In this document: one piece after another, positions 35,026 to 42,472 of the stretch
Numbering within the stretch: the first letter of the stretch is position 1
Layout of the letters: each line of letters starts with the position of its first letter
Source of the DNA: Candidatus Peribacteraceae bacterium
Lineage (GTDB): Bacteria > Patescibacteriota > Gracilibacteria > Peribacterales > Peribacteraceae
Length of the DNA stretch: 52,478 nucleotides
Reading direction: 5' to 3'
Assembly: GCA_030750465.1 (NCBI GenBank)
Contig: JASMHZ010000005.1
Coordinates: forward strand, 1 to 52,478
The notes under the pieces: generated by a model
Database searches by the model: none
Told to the model about the DNA's origin: nothing
What the model saw: only the letters and a program-made list of their open reading frames with translations
Translations under genes and position numbers: made by a program

Positions 35026-36738
35026 CTACCTGAGTAATTCGAGAGCTTTAAGCATCTGCTCATCTCTTTCTGACGTATACTTAACAACCAAGTCCGGCCT
35101 AATTCCATTCTCATCTATTTTTTTGCCATTAGGAGTATGCCATTCTGCAATGGTTACTTTTAGTCCGGATTCGTCATTGAATCTAACAACCTGTTGAACT
35201 GTCCCCTTGCCGAATGTATTTACACCAACGATGGTTGCACGATTGTGGTCTTGAAGAGCCCCAGCAACTATTTCAGAGGCAGAAGCTGACCCTTCGTTAA
35301 CAAGAATTATCAAAGGAATATTTTGACGAATTGTTGGAGAATCGGTTGTAGCATCAACCCGCGTTCTGTCACGGGAAACAATGCTGGCAATATCGGTCCC
35401 CTTTGGAAGGAAATTACTAAGTACAACGTTTGCGGCCTTAAGAAGTCCCCCAGGATTTGAACGCAGATCCAAGATGACGCCGGAAGGATTTTTACTCTGC
35501 ACTTGTGCCATCAAACCTCTTAGCTCATTTTCTGTGGTTTTTCCAAACTGCAGTAGCTTTACAACTGCAATGGTCCCCTGCCATGCGATATCAATCTCTG
35601 GAACTTTAATCTCATCGCGTTTAACCTTAACTTCAAACTCATTTCCATTTCGCCTGATTGTTAAAAGAACCGTTGAACCCTTTGGTCCGCGAACTCTATC
35701 CACGGCTTCCATAAATCCTAAAGTAGTCAGATCAACACCATCAGCTTTTATTATTTGATCTTTAGGCTTTAGGCCTGCAGCCTCTGCAGGTGAGGATCTG
35801 AGTGGAGTGACAATAGTCAGAATCCCATCTTTTTGTTCAACCTGAGCACCAATTCCTGTAACAGTTCCTCTTATTTGAGTCTCTAAATTACTGATTCCTG
35901 CAGGGCGCAGGAATGTTGAATACTTGTCTCCAAGAGAATTCACAAGTGCTTCGGCGGCCATGTAAGCCGCCTTTTCCGGGTCGATATTTTCTTTGTAAAC
36001 AAAATTATCATTGATGTACCGCCATATGGTTTCCAAAATCTGCTGTTTAGGAAGACGTGATGTTGATGCGGTCCCAACTCCAGACAAAGTTACTTTTACA
36101 TATTGCGGTTTATTTTTGTCATTCTCAACCTGAGTCTTTGTTGTCTTTTTAGTTGGGGCAAATGTAGAAGACCTAATCGGCTGAAGCCTCTCGGGGACTT
36201 CTCTGTCGGGAACAACTTCACCTGTAACACGCCTAAGTAAGAGTTTTGCTTCGCTTCCCTTTAGCATCCTTCGAACTCCGAAGTGGCTTCTGCTCTGTGG
36301 AGTCATCCATCCAAGTTTTTGGGACACCGCAATGGCACCTGCTTCCGGTGAATTTTTTCTTACATCTCGAAATCGCACTTGATCATTGCTCTTCAAACTT
36401 TTTATTCTAACAAGAATAACTAAAGCCTGACCTCTGGTGATACCGCGTGCAAGTTGTAAATCATTTCCAAACATATCAAGCGCTCTTCTGTCATGTGCTA
36501 CTTCGACGTATGACCTGAGTGCTTTTGGAATTCTAAGATAAGGAAGTTGCCTTTTGCTTTTGCTTGTCTGAATACCCAGAGCTTTGATTGAAGCTCGCAC
36601 AAAATCACCTCGCGACACAACTTGGTTTTCTTTCGCATTTATATAATCACCCGCATTCCCAATTGCTTGAACTTGCGAGGGGAAAACAACCGTCAGTATA
36701 AAAATTGATAAAAATAGCTTAGATATATATCTGGTCAT
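35026..36738 (-). CDS. S41 carboxyl-terminal processing protease with N-terminal SLH-like modules
   Basis: 570 residues. A signal peptide (LFLSIFILTVVFPSQVQA) is followed by two SLH-like repeats (about 20-165: SRGDFVRASIKALGI...ITRGQALVILVRIKSL; FRDVRKNSPEAGAIAVSQKLGW...LKGSEAKLLLRRV). Then comes a linker, a CTP N-domain, a PDZ domain (GIGAQVEQKDGILTIVTPL, GLKPKDQIIKADG) and the S41 core. The catalytic Ser is in NEGSASASEI and the Lys in TFGKGTVQQ. CTPs trim exported proteins outside the membrane; the SLH part would tether it to the envelope. Confidence 0.88.
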   Translation of the reverse strand: MTRYISKLFLSIFILTVVFPSQVQAIGNAGDYINAKENQVVSRGDFVRASIKALGIQTSKSKRQLPYLRIPKALRSYVEVAHDRRALDMFGNDLQLARGITRGQALVILVRIKSLKSNDQVRFRDVRKNSPEAGAIAVSQKLGWMTPQSRSHFGVRRMLKGSEAKLLLRRVTGEVVPDREVPERLQPIRSSTFAPTKKTTKTQVENDKNKPQYVKVTLSGVGTASTSRLPKQQILETIWRYINDNFVYKENIDPEKAAYMAAEALVNSLGDKYSTFLRPAGISNLETQIRGTVTGIGAQVEQKDGILTIVTPLRSSPAEAAGLKPKDQIIKADGVDLTTLGFMEAVDRVRGPKGSTVLLTIRRNGNEFEVKVKRDEIKVPEIDIAWQGTIAVVKLLQFGKTTENELRGLMAQVQSKNPSGVILDLRSNPGGLLKAANVVLSNFLPKGTDIASIVSRDRTRVDATTDSPTIRQNIPLIILVNEGSASASEIVAGALQDHNRATIVGVNTFGKGTVQQVVRFNDESGLKVTIAEWHTPNGKKIDENGIRPDLVVKYTSERDEQMLKALELLR

Positions 36739-37030
36739 AATAGTTTTGTTGGTAGCCAAGGCATTGTAGGGAAGGTAGGGGTGACTAACAACCAACTACA
36801 GACAACTGACAACTACTTCATTTGTTGTGTATTAACTGTTCCGCTCCGAAGCGGAACGTCTTTTGGGGCTATAGCTAGGTAAAAAGTCTGAGTCGTTAAA
36901 AGTATTTTTTGAAGATGCATTGACTGAGGATTTTTCTCGATCACCATATATAACTACCGCCCCGCCACCCTGAAGCTTAACCCACCCCTGGGGGGAGGGA
37001 CCATCAATATGATGAAAATAAATCAGCTAG
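36739..37030. other. 292-bp gap with hairpins
   Basis: No gene is seen between the protease start and the PrsW-like stop. It holds a perfect hairpin GTTCCGCT-CCGA-AGCGGAAC (36838-36857), a word-like ACAACTGACAACTAC stretch (36790-36820), GGGGC/GCCCC arms (36875/36959) and a CCACCCCTGGGGGGAGGG stem near 36985. On either strand it could be a terminator plus leader of the protease gene. Confidence 0.4.
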
Positions 37031-38659
37031 CTAAGCCCCCACAATCTTCCCCTTAACAAAAGTATCCGTATTAACCAGCCTTCCTCTTTCTTTCATACTC
37101 TCCTGCTTATAAAACAAAGTCGTAAATATCCAGAATCCACCAACAATGTACAGGAACGAAGGAAGAAGAAGTATCGGAACCAAATGAAGAACATTACCGG
37201 AACCAAATCCAAACAGATCGCCGAATGTTTCGGGGTTATTTGGAAGCATATCCGGCAAAGTAACCATAAAGTTAAAGAAGCCGTGCAAGAGCGTCGCAAG
37301 TATTAATCCAACTATCATTACTTGAACTCTGAATGCTTTCTTTGGAGGAATTCTGAATAACCAATAACTCAAGTCGGCAAATAGCGAAGCCTCCCCTCTT
37401 TTGTGCACATCAGTAAGGTATGATTTTGCAAAGATAGAAAGTCCCAGGAAGTATCCGAGCACTCCGGAAGATACTATATGCACCATTGTGGTAAGTATTG
37501 ATCTCCCCGAAACATTGCCCAAGAAAATCCACCACTGTGGCTCACTTGCCTCGGTCAAATATTCTCTTACGAATCCTAGGAAATAGCTCGAATTAAGTAC
37601 GTTTTCCGCAAACGCAAATCCAATTGCCACGATAACTGCCATCTGTATTACGTCATCAATGCTAGAGAAGAAGGATGAACCGCTTTTCTTAAGTACCCAA
37701 AGCTTGGATGATTCTTCGATGATTCCAACAATAATAAAAGATATAAACATCGCAAGTATCGTCGACCTTATGCCTTCCACATAAACCAAAGTGCCGGATA
37801 CAAATGCGTTTGAAGCTCTACTGAAATTTTCCGGAACTATTCTAAACAGAAAGAATTGAAACTCTACTCCCCTTCTGACCAGCGCGTCATAAAAAAGGAT
37901 TGGAGCTGTGGAAAGCATTCCTGCAAAGAACATAAGTAATACAAAACTGAAATGCTGTTTATGGTATTCAAGGAAAAACCAACACCACACAAGCGCAGGT
38001 ACAAGCGCAACTAGAGCAGCTATCAGGTGGGCATACCTTTCACCAGGATCTTCCTTAAATATGGCATGCATTCCAATCCATAGTATGAACGACCCCAATA
38101 CAATCGCCTTGATTCTCGGTGACCATGGCCCGAATAATAGTCTCCAAAGAATAATTGTACATACTATCCCCAGCGCCATTACATACGGATCTTGTTCAAC
38201 TCCTACCTGTAATATTGCATGGGCCAGTCCCATTAGTCCGAACGAAATACCAGATCCCATCAAAACTGCAAATACATAATCTCTTGCCTTCTTCCACTTG
38301 TACTCAGCCGCAACCATCAACCCTCCTGCAACAAAGAAATAAATGAGCATTCTTGCCGGAGTAAGATTGCTGAAAGGAATTACTCCATCGAGAACTTTGA
38401 GGGACAGAATAAATAAGAAGCCTGTCGCAATAACTGTACCAATAACAACTTTCGTAGTTGGAAGATATGGTTTGCGCTTTTTAAATGATTCAGGAGACTC
38501 ATGATCCATCAACATGTGATTGCAGATTCCAACCCACACCCTTGCAAGCCCGCACCCAATCACAGCCCCAAGAGCAACCAATCCAATGATTGTGAGCAGT
38601 TGATCATTCATACCAAATACCTTTTTACTATCCTCGGCAGCTGAGGCTATAAGTGGCAT
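37031..38659 (-). CDS. PrsW-like intramembrane glutamic protease family protein
   Basis: 542 residues from the first in-frame ATG, with about 12 membrane helices. PrsW motifs: GIIEESSKLW (EExxK), DDVIQMAVIVAIGFAFAENV (the ExxE-like and FAEN motif) and LLHGFFNF (H-G). PrsW cuts anti-sigma factors in Bacillus; here the substrate is unknown. The frame stays open upstream and encodes IKRRLPVSILTGILFLG before MPLIASAA, a good signal peptide that would end at SAA. No ATG/GTG/TTG exists upstream in frame, so a non-AUG start (AUC at 38710 or AUA at 38716) or an assembly error is likely; see findings. Confidence 0.75.
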   Translation of the reverse strand: MPLIASAAEDSKKVFGMNDQLLTIIGLVALGAVIGCGLARVWVGICNHMLMDHESPESFKKRKPYLPTTKVVIGTVIATGFLFILSLKVLDGVIPFSNLTPARMLIYFFVAGGLMVAAEYKWKKARDYVFAVLMGSGISFGLMGLAHAILQVGVEQDPYVMALGIVCTIILWRLLFGPWSPRIKAIVLGSFILWIGMHAIFKEDPGERYAHLIAALVALVPALVWCWFFLEYHKQHFSFVLLMFFAGMLSTAPILFYDALVRRGVEFQFFLFRIVPENFSRASNAFVSGTLVYVEGIRSTILAMFISFIIVGIIEESSKLWVLKKSGSSFFSSIDDVIQMAVIVAIGFAFAENVLNSSYFLGFVREYLTEASEPQWWIFLGNVSGRSILTTMVHIVSSGVLGYFLGLSIFAKSYLTDVHKRGEASLFADLSYWLFRIPPKKAFRVQVMIVGLILATLLHGFFNFMVTLPDMLPNNPETFGDLFGFGSGNVLHLVPILLLPSFLYIVGGFWIFTTLFYKQESMKERGRLVNTDTFVKGKIVGA

Positions 38660-38786
38660 TCCTAGGAACAGGATTCCTGTGAGTATGCTTACCGGAAGTC
38701 GTCTTTTGATGCTTATGTATAATGTGGGTATTTGGGTATTATTATAACATAATATTGATGTTTTTGGAAGATGTTGTATGAATTAA

Positions 38787-38889
38787 AAGAAGCAGAAGAA
38801 TCAGAAGATTCAGAGGATTTTATTAAATCAAAATTTCAGATAAGCATTCCTCTGTTTCCTCTGCTTCCTCTGTTTCCTCTGCTTCCTTA
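38787..38889. repeat. polypurine/polypyrimidine inverted repeat (copy 3)
   Basis: Left arm AAGCAGAAGAATCAGAAGATTCAGAGG, right arm CCTCTGTTTCCTCTGCTTCCTCTG repeated. It lies between the divergent PrsW-like and glyS genes. Confidence 0.75.
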
Positions 38890-38921
38890 TCAATGGATAT
38901 TCCTGTACCGTGTTCCCGATT

Positions 38922-40343
38922 ATGCCTGCCGAAACACTCGATCAACTCGTCTCTCTCTGTAAACGCAGAGGTTTTATTTTCCCCGGATCCGAGATTTACG
39001 GAGGGCTAGCTAACACATGGGATTACGGTCCTTTGGGAGCCGAACTAAAGAATAACGTGAAACGCGAATGGTGGAGAACATTTGTCCACAAGAGACCTGA
39101 CGTGATCGGGCTTGATAGCGCTATTTTGATGAATCCCAAGGTTTGGGAAGCAAGCGGTCATTTGGAATCATTTACTGATCCGCTGGTAGACTGTAAGGAA
39201 TGCAAAGAGAGATTTCGAGGTGATCATCTGCTGGAAGCAAAACTGGGAGTAGAAGCTGTAGTCGTTCTGGATCTGGATCAGATTCAACCAATGCTGATGG
39301 CGGAAAAAATTGCATGCCCAACATGCGGAAAGTGCGATTGGACGGAAGCAAAGCAGTTTAATCTGATGTTCAAGACTCAACAGGGTACGACCGATGATTC
39401 TGCGACTGAGATTTACATGAGGCCGGAAACTGCTCAGGGAATATTCACTAACTTCAAGAACGTTCTAAGTACAGAGCGCCCACGCCTCCCGTTTGGAATC
39501 GCACAGATCGGAAAAGCTTTTAGAAACGAGATAACTCCCGGCAACTTTACATTCCGAACCCGTGAGTTTGAACAAATGGAGATCGAATATTTTGTAGAGC
39601 CTAAAAGTTCTCCCGACGCTTTTGAAGAATGGCAAAAGAAAGTTTGGGATTGGTACATGATGCTTGGAATCGATAAGAAAAATTTGCGCATTCGCGAGCA
39701 CGACAAAGATGAACTATGCCACTACAGCTCAAAGACGATTGACATTGAATACAGTTTCCCATGGGGATGGGGCGAACTTTACGGGCAAGCAAACCGCGGG
39801 GACTTCGATCTTTCTCAGCATGAAAAATTCTCGGGTGAAGATCTGAAGTACACAGACCCGGATGATCCGAAAAATAAATTCCTTCCGCATGTAATTGAAC
39901 CGAGTTTCGGTTGCGATAGAACAGTTCTGACTTTCCTTATCGAAGCTTACACAGAAGAGGAACTGGAGAACGGAGATGTAAGAACTGTAATGAAACTCGA
40001 TCCCCGCCTCTCCCCTGTCGATGTTGCAATACTTCCGCTGAGCAAGAAGGAACCTTTGATTGCAAAGGCACAAGAAATTCACAACATGATTTTGGACCAG
40101 ACTGATCTGGTAACGGACTTTGATGTAACCGGATCGATCGGAAAGCGTTACAGAAGGCAGGATGAAATAGGAACTCCAAAGGCAATCACAGTGGACTTTG
40201 GAACAATTGGGGAAGACAAAGAACAGGGCGGGAAGAATACTGTGACCATGCGGGATCGTGATAGTTTGGAACAGATGAGGGGAGGTATTGCCAAGCTAGT
40301 GGAGGAATTGGCTAAGATAAAGCCGAGTGAGAAGGTTTTATAA
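38922..40343 (+). CDS. glyS: glycyl-tRNA synthetase (dimeric, class II)
   Basis: 473 residues. ETLDQLVSLCKRRGFIFPGSEIYGG, then WDYGPLG, NNVKREWW, the zinc-type CKEC...CPTC pair, MRPETAQGIF, QIGKAFRNEI, EFEQMEIEYF and the C-terminal anticodon domain. This is the alpha2 GlyRS type, not alpha2beta2. TACCGT (38906-38911) lies 10 nt before the ATG, so the gene looks leaderless. It starts a plus-strand run with rpsB and tsf, but each of those has its own spacer. Confidence 0.95.
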   Translation: MPAETLDQLVSLCKRRGFIFPGSEIYGGLANTWDYGPLGAELKNNVKREWWRTFVHKRPDVIGLDSAILMNPKVWEASGHLESFTDPLVDCKECKERFRGDHLLEAKLGVEAVVVLDLDQIQPMLMAEKIACPTCGKCDWTEAKQFNLMFKTQQGTTDDSATEIYMRPETAQGIFTNFKNVLSTERPRLPFGIAQIGKAFRNEITPGNFTFRTREFEQMEIEYFVEPKSSPDAFEEWQKKVWDWYMMLGIDKKNLRIREHDKDELCHYSSKTIDIEYSFPWGWGELYGQANRGDFDLSQHEKFSGEDLKYTDPDDPKNKFLPHVIEPSFGCDRTVLTFLIEAYTEEELENGDVRTVMKLDPRLSPVDVAILPLSKKEPLIAKAQEIHNMILDQTDLVTDFDVTGSIGKRYRRQDEIGTPKAITVDFGTIGEDKEQGGKNTVTMRDRDSLEQMRGGIAKLVEELAKIKPSEKVL

Positions 40344-40521
40344 AAACAACTCAAATTCCTTGCATCCCCTCCCCAAAATCCCTTTAATGGGGTCAAGTTC
40401 TTCCTGATTGTCGCAGTCCTAGCGCATAAGCGCTACCCTGAGCCTGTCGAAGGGTGGCCCGCGATTCCTCTGCAAAATGGCAAGATGAAGGAAGAAATAC
40501 CAAGGATAAAGCACAGCTAAT

Positions 40522-40589
40522 AAGTCCTACGCCCTAAGTCTTACGTCCTAATCTCACGTCCTACGTCTTACCCCTTACGTCCTAATCTC
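40522..40589. repeat. CCTACGTCCTAATCTC tandem-word region
   Basis: Tandem words such as TTACGTCCTAATCTC occur twice, with CCTACGCCCTAAG and ACGTCCTACG variants between. It runs up to the rpsB start and holds no inverted partner. A CTTCGACAGGCTCAG-type motif lies upstream at about 40430-40455. Confidence 0.5.
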
Positions 40590-41306
40590 ATGCCTATTCC
40601 AACCGAAAAAGAACTATTCGCGGCCAACTGCCACATCGGCCACAGAAAAGAAAAGTGGAATCCTCGTATCAAACCATATCTATACGGCTCACAACGCGGG
40701 ATTTATATCTTTGACCTTGTGAAAACAAAAGAGCATCTAGAAAAAGTAGTTGCCGAAGTTAAGAAGCTCTACAGCGAAGGCAAGACCATACTCTTTGTTT
40801 CTACAAAACAACAATCAATTGCTCCCGTAGAAGCTATCGGACAATCACTAAATCAACCTGTTGTAACCAAGAAGTGGATACCGGGACTTTTGACTAACTG
40901 GTCCACAATCAAAAGAAGAATTAAATATTATCTGGATCTGCAACAGTCATTCCAAACAGGAGAGATTGAAAAGTATAAGAAGAAGGAACAGCTGATGCAA
41001 AGAAAGAAATTAGCCAAGCTTGATACTGCACTTTCTGGCGTTGCAGATATGACCGAGTTGCCTGATGCAATTTTTGTTATCGATGCAGTGCGTGATAACG
41101 TCGCCGTTCGCGAGGCTCACAAAAAAGGAATCCCTCTTTATGGAATTTGCGACACGAATGCAAATCCCGATGACTTTACAGAGTTCATTCCTGCTAACGA
41201 TGATGCTGTGACTTCCCTTAACGCAATTCTGGACACGCTTGAATCGGAACTTAAAGGAGCATCAACTAAGTCCAAGAAGAAAAAAGAAGAAGTATTAGCA
41301 GCCTAA
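40590..41306 (+). CDS. rpsB: ribosomal protein uS2
   Basis: 238 residues. GHRKEKWNPRIKPYLYGSQRGIYIFDLVKT, FVSTKQQS, WIPGLLTNWSTIK, and DAIFVIDAVRDNVAVREAHKKGIP match uS2. A Lys-rich C-terminal tail follows. It is part of the 30S head. The standard rpsB-tsf pair is kept. The start is the only Met in place. A TACGTC box is 8 nt before the ATG, but that lies in a tandem-word region, so the promoter is uncertain. Confidence 0.95.
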   Translation: MPIPTEKELFAANCHIGHRKEKWNPRIKPYLYGSQRGIYIFDLVKTKEHLEKVVAEVKKLYSEGKTILFVSTKQQSIAPVEAIGQSLNQPVVTKKWIPGLLTNWSTIKRRIKYYLDLQQSFQTGEIEKYKKKEQLMQRKKLAKLDTALSGVADMTELPDAIFVIDAVRDNVAVREAHKKGIPLYGICDTNANPDDFTEFIPANDDAVTSLNAILDTLESELKGASTKSKKKKEEVLAA

Positions 41307-41345
41307 CCCTCACCCTAACCCTAACCCTAATCTAAATCTAATCCC
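41303..41345. repeat. CCTAACCCTAACCC telomere-like tandem words
   Basis: Tandem CCCTAA units, then CTAATCTAAATCTAAT, in the rpsB-tsf spacer. It begins at the rpsB stop. It is likely another word element rather than a telomere. Confidence 0.5.
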
Positions 41346-41372
41346 CCAACTTACCAATTACCCATTTCCACT

Positions 41373-42149
41373 ATGACTCCAATATCCGCCTCCACAGTCG
41401 CTTCACTCCGCCAACGAACAGGTGTCTCTATGATGCAATGCAAGAAAGCATTGGAAGAAGTCGGCGGTGACGAAGAGCAAGCCATAGAAATTCTTAAGAA
41501 GAGCGGCGAAGCTCAAGCAGTTAAAAAGTCTGCACGTGATCAGAAGGAAGGTCTGGTATTTATGGCTCAAGAAGGGAATAAGGCAGCAATTCTACTGCTT
41601 CATTGTGAAACTGATTTCGTTGCAAGGAATGAAGATTTTCAGAAGTTTGGAAACGAACTTGCAGAGAAGCTGTTGAACGAAGGTGAAGATGCAGTTAAGT
41701 CTCATGCAGAAAGTGTAATGAGTGATGTTGTACAGAAGTTGGGAGAAAATATCTCTCTTGGTGAAACAAAGACTGTCGAAGCTCCAGTTCTTGGAAGTTA
41801 CATACACTCGAACTCAAAGATCGCTGTTGCAGTTGGACTTAATGAAGGCGAGCAAGAAATTGCGAAGGATGTTGCGATGCATGCCGCTGCGATGAATCCC
41901 ATATACAAAACACCGGAAGATGTAGAAGACTCTGCTGTTGAAGCGGAAAAGAATATCTGGAAGGACCAGCTTAAATCGGAAGGAAAGCCCGAGGAAATCT
42001 GGGATAAAATTATGATGGGCAAGGAGAAGAAATTCCGTGAAGAGAATGCACTTGTAACTCAGGAGTTTGTAAAAGAGCCCGGCAAATTGATCTCTGAGCA
42101 TCTAGGTGGAGCAACCATCGTTGAATACATCAGAGTATCTGTAGAATAG
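41373..42149 (+). CDS. tsf: elongation factor Ts
   Basis: 258 residues. UBA-like N-domain (VASLRQRTGVSMMQCKKALEEVGGDEEQAIEILKK), the TDFVARNEDF motif (here ETDFVARNEDFQKFG) that contacts EF-Tu, and a C-terminal coiled-coil/dimerisation part (MHAAAMNPIY). It recycles EF-Tu GDP to GTP. TACCCA lies 8 nt before the ATG. The usual pyrH and frr neighbours are missing; an asparaginase follows instead. Confidence 0.95.
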   Translation: MTPISASTVASLRQRTGVSMMQCKKALEEVGGDEEQAIEILKKSGEAQAVKKSARDQKEGLVFMAQEGNKAAILLLHCETDFVARNEDFQKFGNELAEKLLNEGEDAVKSHAESVMSDVVQKLGENISLGETKTVEAPVLGSYIHSNSKIAVAVGLNEGEQEIAKDVAMHAAAMNPIYKTPEDVEDSAVEAEKNIWKDQLKSEGKPEEIWDKIMMGKEKKFREENALVTQEFVKEPGKLISEHLGGATIVEYIRVSVE

Positions 42150-42310
42150 GTTGCCTGCCCTGCCTGTACTGAGCGCAGTCGAAGTAAGCGAGTCCCGAAC
42201 TTGTCGAGGGGCGAGCCGAAGGGTTGAATATGTAAGAATTGCAGTTGAATAGTATTCCATGAACACAAGTTTTTGTTATACCCAAGCCTAAAAGTACGCA
42301 TTGACAAATA

Positions 42311-42339
42311 TTGACTTTATTGTCATAAAACCATATAAT
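42311..42339 (+). promoter_or_regulatory. consensus sigma70 promoter of the asparaginase gene
   Basis: TTGACT (42311-42316), 17-nt spacer, TATAAT (42334-42339). It gives a leader of about 127 nt, unlike the leaderless genes around it. TTGACA also occurs at 42301. Confidence 0.75.
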
Positions 42340-42381
42340 AACATACTTTGCTTTTTCAAATTATTGGCATATTTATTATGT

Positions 42382-42426
42382 AGAGAGGAATCTGTTCCTT
42401 GCTTCCGCAGGGGGCAGATTCTCTCT
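42382..42426 (+). promoter_or_regulatory. long stem-loop in the asparaginase leader
   Basis: AGAGAGGAATCTG (42382-42394) pairs with CAGATTCTCTCT (42415-42426) with one bulged G. The stem continues inward through CCTTGC/GCAGGG to a TTCC loop. No T-run follows. CTGTTCC (42392-42398) can instead pair with GGAACAG (42431-42437), so two folds compete. Confidence 0.5.
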
Positions 42427-42472
42427 ATTGGGAACAGAAAGTCCAGTTAACCCTTTCTATGAGGTATCTTCG

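Larger units (their letters stand above)
42150..42472. other. 323-bp spacer with promoter and long hairpin leader of the asparaginase gene
   Basis: After tsf come interspersed sequences seen widely in bacteria (CTGAGCGCAGTCGAAG near 42165, CTTGTCGAGG near 42200). A consensus promoter follows at 42311-42339. Then a long stem-loop at 42382-42426 and a ribosome site GAGGT 7 nt before the ATG at 42473. No other gene is seen. Confidence 0.6.

Noticed and set aside
41303-41345. CCCTAA repeats as a chromosome end or telomere
   Set aside because: The run is short, imperfect and internal, and it sits in the rpsB-tsf spacer like the other word elements.
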